A DNA stretch of 59,027 nt from Perkinsus olseni (lineage: Eukaryota > Perkinsozoa > Perkinsida > Perkinsidae). Position numbers and translations under genes: made by a program. The notes under the pieces are model-generated. The model had not been told where the DNA came from and did not search any database. It was given only the letters and a program-made list of their open reading frames with translations. The stretch spans positions 1 to 59,027 of the forward strand of contig JABANP010000321.1 in assembly GCA_013115135.1 (NCBI GenBank). The letters run 5' to 3'. Positions 42,125 to 54,717 of the stretch are shown here, piece by piece (the stretch's first letter is position 1; every line of letters begins with the position of its first letter).

Positions 42125-43353
42125 TCTCGTTAATGCCAAGGATTCTGAACTCTGGCCACGCTACAACCGTGCTCGGTACAGCCAATCACGGTGCGCGGTA
42201 GTTCCGCGGCGGTACAACCAGAAACTTCTCTACAGGTACGCACCGACCCCATCGAGGAACGACGTGACACTATTGCGGTGAAGTATGTTAATAACCTAAT
42301 GTTATCAATATAACATAATGTTATACTACAGTCATGACATGACATGTGCATATCATGAAAGTCTCGAATAGCGCCTTGGACTCAGAGCAGCGACTAATTC
42401 CGCGAACACGGAGTGGTTTAACTGGCGATTGCCAAGTGAAGAGCTGTTCACAGTGAACGTGAACAAGAACTGTCTGCAGTGCTTGCTCCTCAGGAACAGT
42501 TCTTGAACATCCATCTCTTCATGACAAACGCAACCATATTTCAAGACCTTTGTAAAATCATGGCTTCAGCGGACTGCTACGACGGCTGTGATATATCCAC
42601 ACTGGGCTCGCCTTGATCACGCCGCCGACTAGTAAGTTCTCGGATACTCTTCACGATATTCCCCAAGGGATTACGGAGACGGCGTACCGATCCGTCATCT
42701 GAGCTTGCAGACGACACCGGGGGAGGTGTTAGAGACTAAGAATAGGGCACGAACTCGAATCGATCCTCAGTAAAACACCTAGCGTCTAGATAATACGGTA
42801 ATCCCATCTTAGGTTATAGTTACAACTACCGCTGCCTACGAGGAACCGTGGAATGATCCTGCTAGCGCTCTTCCCTATAGGAGCCCTGCTCCGCGGACTG
42901 CAGAACGCATTGGGACACTTTGCGTCCAAAACTTCAACTGCGAACGTCTAAGTAGCTCGTACACCAGTAGGAAGAGGTCTCTGACAGGTCTCCAGCAATA
43001 GTGACTATATTAGTTTCACACTCCATAGAATGCGAAAAAAACACGGGAGCACCCTTTCCCGCATCGCCACGTATATAGAACAGCCGTCTAGATTGGTAAT
43101 TCTACTAGCAACATCATGATAGCGATCCTTACATGGTATCCTGTGCCGAGCCCCCTAGATGACGACTCAGTATCCGACTGAGATCGACCACCTAGCATAC
43201 GTGGGCTAGGTGGGCTGTCGCCCGATACCGAACAGAGACTGTTCGCTCGGAATCTATTGTGCATGAAGCGGTTGCTCGACAAGTCGACGCTTGTTATGGC
43301 ATTGTCGTATCTGTAGCGTATTGTGGAGTACCAGAATTCTTCACCTAACATGC
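42125..43353. other. Intergenic region between the TBC gene and IFT121
   Basis: 1.2 kb upstream of IFT121 and downstream of the TBC gene. It holds an AT-rich patch with short inverted ATAACAT/ATGTTAT repeats (42285-42330), a candidate for promoter or structural DNA. I see no gene. Confidence 0.4.
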
Positions 43354-45257
43354 CTACTTGCCTCGCAATTCGATGGCTAGGCTAATGATCTCTTCAACCG
43401 AGAATGGGGGATAGTGTTGGAGTGTGCGCAAGATGACCTGATAGGCGCCACTAATGACTGCGTTATGATGGCCCCACTCCATGGGGTTGCTGTTGAGCAA
43501 CGAGGTGATAATTCCGGAGAGATCATCCCTGAAAAGCTTCAGTTGGGTCCTACGGCACAACATTGAGATACCCGAAGGAGCAGTACAGAATTGGACTCGT
43601 ACACACGGCGAATGAAAATAATCAGTGGGAAATGTGATCAGCAAGGAGACGCCGCGAGATAACCTCCGATGGCCCTCAGCTTCTACCGCTCCCCGCCACC
43701 GCACCTCTCGCCTGTCTTACAGCAAAATCCCCGGCGAGCAGAACAGGCCGCACTAGCTCCACCATAGCCGCACAAATGTAGTAAATGGTGGCTACGTGCC
43801 CGGTCTTATGAGGATTCGACACGCGAGCTCGGCGTCGATACAAATCAGTCAGAATACAATCCCACAAACGCCAAACCTAAGAGAAGTAGAAAGAGTGGAA
43901 GGCTTACACAGAGGCCAAGGTTCTGCCAAGGTACATCTTGTAGAGATTCGAGCTCTTGACTCAACAACAGGGTGAACCATCTGAACGCGAAATTGTCCGC
44001 CGACACCTACGAAGGGGTCATCGAACTCATCGGGCCAATGATCAGGCGATCTGAATTTCAGGCTTACTTCTTCCTTAGCAAGATGGGTGTAGACCTCTAA
44101 ATCGATAACCCACAAAATTGCGTCAAATCGTTGTAGTGTTCCAGCGATCCCGGCATCGCTTCTATCAAGCTGCCTCAAAAACATATCACGATGATGCTGT
44201 GCCATCAGGTTGGTCAGACAGTAGAAAGCGTCGGCTTCGGCTAGTTCTGCGGCGCACGAAGAATCAGTCTCGGACCTCAACAGGTGATCTTGGCAAAACA
44301 ATAGGTACATGACGGCGAGTAGCTCGTGCATACCTTGTACGTAACTGACAATCGCATCTGTGAATCTGCGTTCATGCCAACCGAAACGCCACTCCAACCT
44401 AACTTACCCAAGCCCGGGATTGAGAGTAGCATAAACGAAAAGGATCCGCCCCATTCGGTCGAAGTGAGTCGTTGGATGGACTATGTCGATAACCATTGTA
44501 CCATCACCTGGGCGGAACTTCCGAGAAACTAAGTAGAAGCGCCAATGGGGGATGTGTCATAGTATTAACCTCTATCACAGACACGACATTCCAAGTCATG
44601 ATTCTTCCCCGATGTAGGCGAGTTGGTCGGCCCAGAATGCTCCCCAGAGTCGCCTCATCACTCACCTCGAGCCATAGCCCTCATTCGATCATCGTCCAGC
44701 CACACGAGCTCTGGCCTAGTCCGGTACACATCCTTATTTATCTGGTCCAAGAGGCGCTGAACCTCAATCACGTCCTCGGTTTGTGGTGGTTGCCCCTCCC
44801 TCGTCAGGGACCTTCGGGCTACTCCTATGGCGCTCTCCCGAGCAACTACAGTGTCGTGGACGAACCCCATCCTTTCGTTTAGATAATTACCACGCAATTC
44901 GGCCAAAGTGGCATCCCAGTCGCCTGATCGCTGTGGTAGGTAACCCAGTAGAAGCTTCCAGACGACTGCGCGGAGGCTCGGACCTCCGAGGCCAAGGTTG
45001 GTGAGGAGGCACTCTTCTCGCAGCTCGTCCATGTTGATGCATCCACCCTTCCTTCCGCGCAAGGTCGACAATACTTTGAGAACTTCATCGAAATCTTTAT
45101 GCCGCTGCTCCGAAAATCCGCCAAGGCTACCTAGCATGTAGCGATTCGACTCCATTATGACTCGTGCAAGCAAATCAAGGTCATCCTCATCCTCCCTTCC
45201 GTTGGACGAGCCCTGGGATGGCCCCGATGGACATTCATGATGCGAGCCGTACTCCAT
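43354..45257 (-). CDS. TBC-domain Rab GTPase-activating protein, TBC1D13-like
   Basis: Exon 1 (45257-44666) starts MEYGSHHECPSGP and carries LGGPSLRAVVWKLLLGYLP, then QINKDVYRTRPEL. That last string is the IxxDxxR motif supplying the arginine finger. Then ILFVYATLNPGLG (about 44450) and, after an intron, VSYVQGMHELLAVMYLL with the YxQ glutamine finger (about 44330), EADAFYCLTNLMAQHHRDMF, CGIVF/VWDCILTDLYRRR (about 43850), LAGDFAVRQ (about 43730) and the terminal exon LQHYPPFSVEEIISLAIE, stop at 43354. Motif order and the 'LNPG.GYVQGM' junction match TBC1D13. Both catalytic fingers are present, so it should be an active GAP that switches off a Rab. The Rab5-like gene at the right end is a possible but untested partner class. 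Confidence 0.88.
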
Positions 45258-45803
45258 TCAAACTGCTCTTCAACGGTAATCTTCTTTCATGGGCATACCA
45301 AGTACCTCATTTCGGTGATATACATAGATGGGAACCCGGGTGTTCATCGGTCTAATTGGAGTGTGCGCCGTCTACTACTCATATACTTGTTATACTCGAG
45401 GGTTATACTTATATATTACAACTCGTTATATTCTCATCATGCAGTAAGCTGGTAGGCGAGAGCTAACCGCGTGTGTACAACTCAGAAGATCCCGCTGAAC
45501 GCGGCATGAACAGCAAATGACAGCGCTGCGTGCCTTCACACTCAGACCACTTCTGAAGAGACTTCAAGCGTCGGGCGAACCAGAGGAGAAAACGGAGGCG
45601 ATGTGTTGAGCCTCACTACAGTAGTGATCACTCATGCGAACTCCACGCGAGGCTCTGCCTCCGATGGGATTGAAAGAGATACTCATACGCAAAACCGTGG
45701 AGACTATTCAGAGAGAAAAATCTTTGAGAACTCGATTGGACAGCACCGACCAGATCTCCAGGTGCCAAGAATTGATCGAAGTCAAGCCAAATTCTCGTAG
45801 CGG
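45258..45803. other. Intergenic region upstream of the TBC gene
   Basis: AT-rich near 45360-45440 (repeated TATAC). It probably holds the TBC promoter and the 3' end of the next minus-strand gene. A plus-strand open frame through 45634-46113 is antisense to that gene. Confidence 0.4.
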
Positions 45804-46872
45804 TCATGTTTGCACCGCTGGAGCCGCTCCTCTTAGCGCCGATACCACTATGGCTATGACCGTTGCGCTCAGTGCGGCTCCCACAAATAAGACATCACCC
45901 GGCTTCTTTTCCTTGATCGCATTTTCATGCTCTGCCTGGGCCGTGTTCTGTGCCGCTGCATGCGAGCGATCGACGGATGCGGGTTCCGACCCAGCGCCAT
46001 TCAACCTTAAGTTCGCCGTGAAGCTAGCTAAAGTAGCATCTGAAGAGAGTATCACTGAAGCTCGCCCATCGAAAGTACAATCCTATGATAGGACATCCTA
46101 TGAGGGGACGTAGGGTGCCACGTGGAGACTGCAGCCGCAAAACTAGATGGGATACAAGGGATCACCTGAAAGCCCTAGCTCATCACTGTCGCGCTCCTGC
46201 AGGTACCGCTCAAATGCGTCGAGGAATCTGACACGTAATGCTCATCCATTTTAAAGATACACAGAGCGCTCCTGTGGAAACGTAGGACGATATCACACAC
46301 ATTTTTTGATCGCAAATCACAGGAAGGGAATTCCACAACGAACTGTGGGCAGACCGCGACCACACAACGAAACGTCCGGTCGGGCCATTGTAACACTCCA
46401 CAGTTCCGTCGACCCACTGCGGGGTCCTCAGATACTACTTTTTATGGCCGCCGAGTAGCAGCATAATATTCGGCTTGTCTTGTTCGCTTTCCTCACTACT
46501 CTTGGTCCAGCTAGAAAGATATTTCTCCGGTATATTATGAAGAGCCCTCAAATATGCGTACAAGACCGCGTCGAAGTAACTAGGAGGCCGGGCGCAGCTT
46601 TCCCCACTCGGGAAATCTTCGCGAGCGAATAATGGGAACTCGATCTCGACGTAAGATTGAAGGGCTTTCAGCAGGCTTTCGAGCTGAAGAAAAACATCGA
46701 CCTCGCACGTATAAACTACAAGAATCCACGGAGGGAACCCAAGAACTATTAGGATGGGTAATGCGCACGATGGGCCGCGGCTAAGGACGAAGGCGCTCGA
46801 GGAAGCATCAGTAGACGTATGAAAGACCATGGTTGACGATGGATTGTGCGTCATCCGTCGATGAAAGATCAA
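45804..46872 (-). CDS. Metaxin-like protein with a C-terminal membrane anchor (tentative)
   Basis: The readable part begins in a minus frame with ILVVYTCEVDVFLQLESLL. It continues into a GST-C/metaxin-like helical stretch: ESLLKALQSYVEIEFPLF, then PPSYFDAVLYAYLRALHNIP (compare the 'P-x-x-x-D-A-x-x-x-x-x-L' of metaxins). After an intron a short exon reads FLDAFERYLQERDSDELGLS (about 46228-46168). It splices in phase to the last exon, which ends KKPGDVLFVGAALSATVIAI VVSAL then about ten residues and stop at 45804. That is a single C-terminal membrane segment, as in metaxin-1. Metaxins are outer-mitochondrial-membrane import factors. The N-terminal thioredoxin-like part was not found, so family membership is a lead only. 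Confidence 0.45.
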
Positions 46873-47407
46873 GATGGAATGGTGTAGGCGGGCACGCGGA
46901 CAGCTAAATATTCTACTCGTACCATAATTATGCTCAAGCCAAATGCTACAACAAGGAAGAATACTGATACTATGATTCAGCTCGTTGACTCATTCCGACT
47001 GCATACGATGACTGCCAACAGCGAAACACCTATACCAAAAACGCTTCAACCTCACGATAGAAAATAGGCATTCATTTCGACAACGAAAACCCGAGCACTA
47101 CTCTCTTAACAATTCTGCGTCCGTTCGCTGAGGAGTCTCCTTCTTCATTCGTTGACTGTTTCCATTTATGAGCTATCTCTGCTCGATGGGATCGAAGGTA
47201 AATGTAGTTGACTGGGAACGGTATGCTCCGCCTCATTGTAGGAGTCGTAAATTCCTTATAACAGCTTGGGTAGACCCAGGTACAGAACCTGACCGTGAAA
47301 CAGTAGCGACTATTGGTCGCTACTAGACGATGGAAGTGACAAGCTACATACTAGTACTAGCGATTACGACTCAATATATACGAAACTAAATAAAACCATC
47401 AGACATA
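46873..47407. other. Intergenic or unresolved 5' part of the metaxin-like gene
   Basis: No convincing coding exon found. Missing N-terminal exons of the metaxin-like gene could be here. Confidence 0.3.
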
Positions 47408-48130
47408 TTACTCAATCGCATCTTCTATAGTCTCTTTTATCCAGGTAATAGGAACCATTCCATTCTCAGACTCGAGAATGCCGTTTTCTTTCTCATCTAA
47501 TAATTCAGGGCTCTCGTGATAGGCACGATCCTCCTTCATCTTCCCGAACCTAGCTCTCATCGCTTGTAGCAGCCCTTCAGAACCGACGGGGTCCGCCATG
47601 TCATCTAGGAATGCGCCAGGCATCGCCAAGCCCGCAAGAGCGATGGGATTGGGCTGTGACGAGCCCACGAACACGACATTTAAGCGTGATACTCGCGCGT
47701 AAACCTAATGAACGGAATAACAGAAAAGTCACATGAAGACTATTACCCGGAGAAGCACCACTCGTGGATCAATATTCACCTCCCTTCCACTCTCGTCAAA
47801 AGTACGCAGGTAATGAATACACAACGGTTCTGATGATGGTGATGTCATTAAGATGAGTCTCAACTCGCTGCCAATCGAGTCGTCAGAGTTCAAATTCATG
47901 GATATACAACATGAGCCGAGAGCGTTGAGGGAACCCAAGGGAGCAAGGCAATGGACCCCACGCGACTTTAGTAGCGCACGCCCCGTATTACGTATTCTCG
48001 GCTCCGTGTATGCTTGCGCGGTGAACTCCACTGAGGAAATCCATTCTGGGGTTGCGTATTCCTCTTGCGTTGTAGTGTATCATCTCCCAACAATATGGTA
48101 CGATTTAACATCAACCCGGAAACAGGAAAT
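47408..48130 (-). CDS. Unrecognised two-or-more-exon gene
   Basis: An upstream exon holds ELRLILMTSPSSEPLCIHYL and RTFDESGREVNIDPRVVLLR, ending CGG|gtaata at about 47750. The last exon begins after an acceptor near 47650 and reads LAGLAMPGAFLDDMADPVG ... MRARFGKMKEDRAYHESPEL ... MVPITWIKETIEDAIE, with stop at 47408. The C-terminal part is acidic and helical. I do not recognise the family. It is divergent from CDC45, whose reading frame starts about 0.4 kb away on the other strand. Confidence 0.45.
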
Positions 48131-48438
48131 GACAATTACGCGGTAATACTCGGACACTACACTTTCTTAGTGAGATCTTCATAGGGCTTGTTCGATAGGT
48201 CGGGTAGGTCAGTCGGTCATGAACAGTGCGATAGCCAGTAAATCCTAATCCATCCTAATCCTAATCCAGAATCGTAATTCCTGGTCGTAACTGAAAGATT
48301 GCTGTAAGACCTGTGTTCTATTTTCGTGTGCTTGGGTCCTGAGTTGCGTGTTTAAGTGAAGTCGGGGACGCTTTGAGGCTTGCAGCTTGCTATAGCGGTC
48401 GTCGGATGCCCCTTGGGGTCTGGGAGAAATGATTCATA

Positions 48439-51400
48439 ATGGTTTCCGCAGGCAGAATTATTTGGGATCACAATATGTAGCAGAAAGTTGTGACGGGTAC
48501 CCGCCTAGAAAAGAGCTCCCTTAATTTTGACGGTAGAGAATCCTCACCGAAGATGTACCATGCCATCGCTTTAGCGCCGATATTGCTCGCGTTTCAGTTT
48601 CAAGTCATCACCGACCTAAAGCTACGTGCTAGGCGGCAACCTTCAGGGGCAACAGTGCTCGTATTGGCTGCTATTGATTGTGATGGAGTTTGCGGTGCTG
48701 TCATATTCTCTGTAGTATAGGAGATGGTTGAGTATCGCGAGGTTTGCGGGTATTCTACTCAGTCACTGCTCACACGAGAAGGAGTGAAGTTTGCTGTGGA
48801 GCCCATCAGCCACATGCTCGAGGCGAGATCAGCTATCTTTGATGTCGCTAGAGCCCGCATGGGGCAGGCAGAAGCCACCAGGCATAGGGATGTTCGAAGT
48901 GTACTTCGGGGGTCACGGCGTGTTCTTGTATAGAAGAAGCTAGATTACACTCCAGGCCTGTAATTAAGCGCTTACGTATCGGACGAACTTATATGGTCTG
49001 ACTTGGAGAGTGTCATATAAACTTGTTCATCGACGTAGTAGGGGTTGAGTGATTATAAGAAATATAGAGGCTGATTGTGTTTTGTGCCGTCTTACGGGAT
49101 GGAATTAATCATACCTGGCTACTTTGAAATGGCCCGATGTAATTTTTGTCGCTCCTGTCATAATTGATAGTTCTCAGAGTGCCAGATCTAGCTTTGAAAG
49201 TCTTTTTGAGGAAGGTACGCGAACTCTTAACCTGCCATTCAGATTGTGATGATCGGCTGCGGCTGCCTCGAGGATTTGGAAGGCATTCTGGAGGATAGTG
49301 GACTCCCTGCAAATGGGGGCAATGCTGATGATTTGGTCATCTACGTATTCGATTCACACAGGTCGGGTCAAGCTCTACTTATTCTTGTCCTTGCAGCTCA
49401 GTAGTAGCCGTTCGCGAGAGCTATTTGGATGGCTCTACCACCCGATATAGACTCGATAGGATCGTCCAATATTCATCCAGCATCCGAGTTCGTATCTAAG
49501 GCACTATAGTAGCGGGGGATTCCTGTTCTGTGAGCATGCGATTTGATACGATCATATAACTCGTTGTATGGGTCTATCCGCAAGTGGCGATGACTACTCG
49601 TTGTCTTGATTGTGGATGATCTTGGTTCGACTCTCTGGTGCCGGCCTTTTGAACTCGAGGCCAATCTCAGGCCAATCCATCTGAGCAACATATATGAGAA
49701 GCAGAATCGTGTGATCGTTATTGACGATGATCGAGAGGGGTGAGTCGAACTCGAAACGCTCTGCTCGCAGTAAGGTGGATTGCATGAGATCATGCCGTCC
49801 ACAGATTTCCAAGAGTATCAGGCTAGCTTGGCGCATCCGCTGACTAAGCTGACTTATCAGAGATTAATTACGAGGTTGTCTTGTGGTAACGCACTGATGG
49901 AAATCCTGCTAGTTACGCGTTTCCTAAGATCAATCATAAGAATATCTCGCCGATCCCGAGTGAGTTTATATTATCCGCACCATGTCGCGGACAATCGCAT
50001 TAGTCAACCTTCTATTGAACTTATTTCTCATCGTCTGTGTATCAGCTCGATGTTTCAGGCTCGGGGATACTGGTATACCACCCGAACCTGATGACGATGA
50101 AGAAGGTGAGGTGATCATTAGATTAGATGAATTAGATTCTGAGATCAAACGAGACTCGATGAAGACAAGAAGCTCGCTGGACTTCTAACAGCGAACTACT
50201 AAGAGTGACTCGTTCGTTGACGTTTTTAGCTTAGCATATCAGCACGGTGATATGGTACTGGAACTCAGGCTCGGAGATCGGATCGGGATCAGAAAGGTCG
50301 ATTAGTGGATCTCCCGGACGACGAGAGCTATTGGCAGAGGACTCTGATGACGAAGATGAGGATAGGTTCGAGCTCGGTTCGGATGGAGGCAAGCTACCGA
50401 AGAGCTTTTGTAGCCGGCCATGGGGAATCCCTCATATTCAGAGCGAGCTAGGAAGCGACCTAGAGCTAGGACGGGGACAACGCCAGACGCAAAACAACGT
50501 CGAATTGAGCTTCGTGTTCAGAGAGAGGCTATGAAGGAAGTGTAAGAGAGGACTCCGGAATTGCATCGGACTCTCTCTGAATCGTCGACCGGTTGCCCCC
50601 CCGCTCTCCACTCGTTTAGCAGTGCGTCCGTTCAACGTCTTAGGTACTATGATGGCCATTATAAAACAACTCCTGCGTCCATCATTCTGTAAGATGTGTT
50701 CCGTGCTAATTTAGGGCTCGCCCGCAATTCCTCCGAATAGGTATCGAATAGCTGCAGAGCAGCAACACGGTGGATTGTCGAATCTATGGGCGGCCTGTGT
50801 TGCCCTTGCGGGACACTTAGGTGAATGGTGATAGACTCGTTCATGCTTAGCGGATATTTTCTACTGAGCAGATTCTGGATCTATGAGTGTAGCTCTTTAT
50901 CGGGAAATGAGTCACCAAGTTTACCAGCAGGTAGGCTGGAATCTGTTTTTGTTATTTCGAAGGATATTCCCCTCTTCAAACCACGGGCTGACCTTGGAGC
51001 GGGACTGGTGGCATTCACTCACACGGGCGTCAAATCGGTACGAAATAGTAGGATTTGACACCCGTGCTCGGGACAATGGGACTACGGGCGGTAGATCCTG
51101 TCATCCTGGGTCTCCTTTTACTGCTGTTATTGGAATACGACGACAGTTTCCTGGCGGAGAAGAATGCATTCATTCAATCAAGCGCGCGTACGTTTGGATG
51201 CGCACGTCTCGTTAGTACGGGCTCTAATGATCATCCCGATTCATAGCAATCTACCTGTACCTCTGCCCTAAATTGACTCTAGAGTCCCTTTCACTCCAGC
51301 CAGCACGTCCTGTCCGAGCTCATTCCGTCGCTCTTAGTTCGCCCAAGAATTCGACAATACACATCAAGACGTACAAGCGCCGCAGCCGCGAAGGTGAGCC

Positions 51401-53532
51401 CTCGGGTGGAGTGGGGTCTAAAGAGAGAAGAGGCGTTCGTTACTCGATTTACAATGTAGAGTACCGAGTGCGAAAGAAAGACAACCCGTGCATAGTATCC
51501 TTGTGACCTGACTGGGATTATCATGTTATATAAAGGTTATCCTCTATCTCTCAGTCCAACAGGCGACGGCGAAGCTCGTCCAGCTCCCCACCCTCTTGCC
51601 AAGGGAGGGGATGGAAGTGTTAGCTTGGAGTATAGCGAGGAGTAAGTCAGCTTCTGATGTATATGTCATGTGCTGTCATCGATAATGATGATACTCATCT
51701 AATATCTTGCAATATCTGCCATTTCTTCAGTCTCCGATTGCTACTCTATCGCCATTGCTCACTACTGGAAGCATTCGTGCATACACCTTACACGTATGCC
51801 GCTGCGGGGTTGCACTACGTAGGTTGGTAGTGCTGGGCATCAAACTCGGGACCTTACAGTTTTCAGGCGAATGGTAAACGAGATGTGCTGCAATACTTTG
51901 CAGAATCTGGACTGCAGCCCGACAGCTATAACCAAGTATATATTTCTATGCCAGTGAGTCTTCTCCTGTCGATCATCCCCTGATGGGTATCGTTCTTTCA
52001 CCTCAGTTGCCCGTGCGACTTAATTTGATGGAAAAACTTAAGTGGGCCAAGTAGAGCAAAGTGATCATGATTGACTATCTTACACGTTAGGAAATACGGC
52101 AACCGGCGTGGCCTGTTCGAGATGACACACTTCGACTTTTTGAGAAGAGATAACTCAGTTGCGAGTCAGGATGGAGGTAATAATGCTCCCGGTATTTTAT
52201 GTCCGTATCGATGACGTCGGGGCCCAAGACTCTTGGTGTTCATCGGCCGATGCTCTCCAAATAGACGATGTCTCCTTTGAAGAGACGCCACATATCAGTC
52301 ATAAACAGCTGAGTAGCCTTGCTTAGGATTGATTCTTGAGCCGCCTCAAGATTTCTGAGCGGTAAAAGTAAAAGTGGTAAAAGGGCCCGCAGGCATTCAG
52401 ATTTTCGGTAACGATACCGAACGCTCTTATCAGGCCCATCGGCAGCCGGTCAAGTTGATCATCTCAACCTGAGTGAAATGTCCGCCTCAGACATGGCCGT
52501 AGTTGTGTCCTCAGCGCTTGAAGCAGGAGCGAAACCGACGGGTGTGATCGCACCGGCAACATTGTAATTATGTTCCTTCATTCAGTTGACAATGAGGAGC
52601 GCGAACGTGTACGAACGAGCTCCGAACGCCGGAAGGCGTTCTTCGACGCACTCGACATTATTCGGAGGTGAGCAGTATGAGTGTACATCGTCTCGAAAGT
52701 GACGTCATTGGTGGGTGCGCTCTTGTACAACCCGTGCAAGAATATCTGGGAGCCTGATGCTCTGTATTTCATAAGGGTTGCTCCGGAACGGGCCAACTTG
52801 ATTTCAGCAACAATCCTGGTGGAGTTCGAACTGCGTTACTGCGAGGGCTCAACATACTCCGTCAAGTCGTAGCCCAGGTGAGTGTGGTGCTGTTCTGATT
52901 CTGTACCTGTGTTTGCCGAGTATTTGCCTCGGTTTAATGGCCAAGTATCTGCTCACGTCAGGCAAAGTACATACGAGATCGTAAGATGTATACTACCTTG
53001 TGCCGAGAGAATGGGAGTTTTAGGATCACTGTTTTACACCGCGTGGTGAACTCCGTCATCTGGTGAGGAAAATGTTTTTGTTCTGCTGACTCCCGTGCCG
53101 TTCTTATCAGTTCGGCCGGAGTCCTGCGTCGGTTAGCGCTATTCGTGCTCCATATAATTCATCACAAATATTCGCCCCGAGAGGCTGGCAGAAACCCTCT
53201 GCCTTACATCATCTGCTGCCGGATACCCTCAGGGAATTATCTCTGTGTCGGAGTGGTAGGCTCATAGCGAATTCGATAAAGGCCCGCTGTCTCGCTTCAG
53301 ATGCCCACCAGCGTATCGAAGGGAACCAGAGACAGGAGGTAAGAACTCAAGTTCACGATCCAAATGTCTCCGCATCGCCAAATTCAGCACCTTCGCCACA
53401 CGTTTTGACGATGCAAGCACGGAGAGCGGAGCCACGATGGAATTCAAGGCATTCGACAATTCCGTGGTGGAAGTAGAAGGGAAGGATTTCGAGGTACACA
53501 TATTGTGTTGCACATCGTTCATGGCCTTGTGA
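48439..53532 (+). CDS. CDC45: Replication initiation factor CDC45, multi-exon
   Basis: Subunit of the CMG replicative helicase. An early exon gives VLVLAAIDCDGVCGA, ending at 48699, and splices in phase to 48763 (SLLTREGVKFAVEPIS). Then IVMIGCGCLEDLEGIL and LVIYVFDSHR (49246-49365), LSNIYEKQNRVIVIDDDRE (49681-49738) and an acidic region (DDDEEGEVIIRLDELD; DSDDEDEDRFE; 50090-50360). Then YYDGHYKTTPASIIL (about 50645-50690), LSNLWAACVALAGHL (about 50775-50820), LTLERDWWHSLTRAS (about 50990-51030), GKRDVLQYFAESGLQPDSY (51872-51950), RGLFEMTHFDFLRRDNS (about 52100-52150) and MSASDMAVVVSSALEAG (about 52480-52535). Also LRRLALFVLHIIHHKYS (about 53120-53175) and the C-terminus FDNSVVEVEGKDFEVH ... 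stop 53532. The order of all blocks matches CDC45, including the DHH-like first motif and the acidic insert. Start codon uncertain (48439 or 48555). It appears intact. Confidence 0.88.
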
Positions 53533-54071
53533 TTAGAAATGGCGAAGTGCTCTCTACGGCCAGGCCGCAGATCGCGGGGACCATGGCAACGGGCTCGATG
53601 AAGGTGGTGCCTGCTGGTCAGGGGCCTAGCATGCAGACTGATCTTTCCTAATCAGAGTCCTCCGGCGAGAGTGATGGCCCGGACATCTAAGCTATGGGAC
53701 TGTCGTTAACGTACTTGCATGAACTGGTCTCATTATATCACTTTCTATCCTAATTCTCGGTTCGAGTTCGACCGTCGAACCTTAACGTGAGTAGTGCTAT
53801 CCGAATTCTCATTTGCCGCAACTTGCCGGAATAAAACGGGACGGCCCATCTTAGACGGGAGGTGAAAACATAGTGGAGATATTACAGTTACGTTGCGCCT
53901 GTTTACCCTAGGGCCGGCAGTGAGTGATACTCAATCTCGGCTGGGACGCATTATCACCCAGAGAAGACCTTTGCAATTCCGTCTCGCGCTCACTAAAGCT
54001 CATTGCATCTAGGCCGAATGGCTTGGTTACTCGCTCAATGGGAGTCGATTGTTGATCGAGGTCTGAACGAT
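53533..54071. other. Gene-free stretch after CDC45
   Basis: Alternative 3' coding (STARPQIAGTMATGSMKVV, stop at 53650) is possible if the last CDC45 intron is used differently. Beyond that I see nothing. Confidence 0.35.
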
Positions 54072-54717
54072 ACTACACCATTTCCAGACCTACTTAGCAA
54101 AACCCCACAGCAATTTAATAAAGCCCACAGCAAATTAGTAAAACCCCAAAGCAATTTAATAAAGCCCAGAGCAAATTAGTAAAACCCCAAAGCAATTTGA
54201 TTTTACGAAAGACCAATTTAGTAGAGCTCAACAAAATCACTAACAAGTACGGAAAAACTCACAACGTCAGCCTACATTAAGTGAGCCCTCCTCATTCTAC
54301 AGATCGCGGGTTAAAGTTTTATAGCATTCGAATTGGGCCTCCGACTGTCATGCCTAACATAGCTGAGCAACAAGGATACAATGTTTGGGCGTGATTGAAG
54401 CAAAGTTGCAAATTGTATACAAAGTTGCATAGAAACATCTTCAACCCCTTTTTGAAGCAACTTCTCACAGTACGGCAGGAGGTACTCTGCCTTCGCTCCA
54501 CCGCGACTCATGGGCCGGAGTCCCCGGGCCGGGAGGAGGGGCGATCCGGATGCGTCTCGCGTGCCGACTAAATTGCTTTGGGGTTTTACTAATTCGACCT
54601 GGGCTCTATTAAATTGCTTTGGGATTTTACTGATTTGGCCTGGGCTTTATTAAGTTGCTCTGGGGTTTTACTAATTTGCTCTGGGATTTTACTAAGTAGG
54701 TCTGGAAATGGTGTAGT
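54072..54717. mobile_element. Foldback (inverted-repeat) element, copy 1
   Basis: 646 bp starting ACTACACCATTTCCAGACC and ending with its reverse complement GGTCTGGAAATGGTGTAGT. The long arms (about 120-150 bp) are built from tandem TAGTAAAACCCC / AGCAATTTAATAAAGCCC units of about 40 bp. The centre is unique. A second copy in the same orientation lies at 56508-57187. No target duplication is obvious, so the superfamily is unclear. Confidence 0.85.
54311..54511 (-). other. 66-codon open frame conserved in both foldback copies
   Basis: It encodes GGAKAEYLLPYCEKLLQKGV and MQLCIQFATLLQSRPNIVSL. Copy 2 (56995-56795) has the same protein with about ten substitutions and no stop or frameshift in the shared part. 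Possibly a captured exon or the element's own peptide; no family recognised. Confidence 0.45.

Noticed and set aside
42280..42330. ATAACAT-A-ATGTTAT as a transposon scar
   Set aside because: Odd-centred palindrome, but very AT-rich and without the W(2-8) copy, so chance is likely.
49982..50188. Short plus frame that looks like a secreted peptide (hydrophobic start, then acidic)
   Set aside because: The hydrophobic part is intron sequence. The acidic part is the CDC45 acidic insert, in order with other CDC45 exons.
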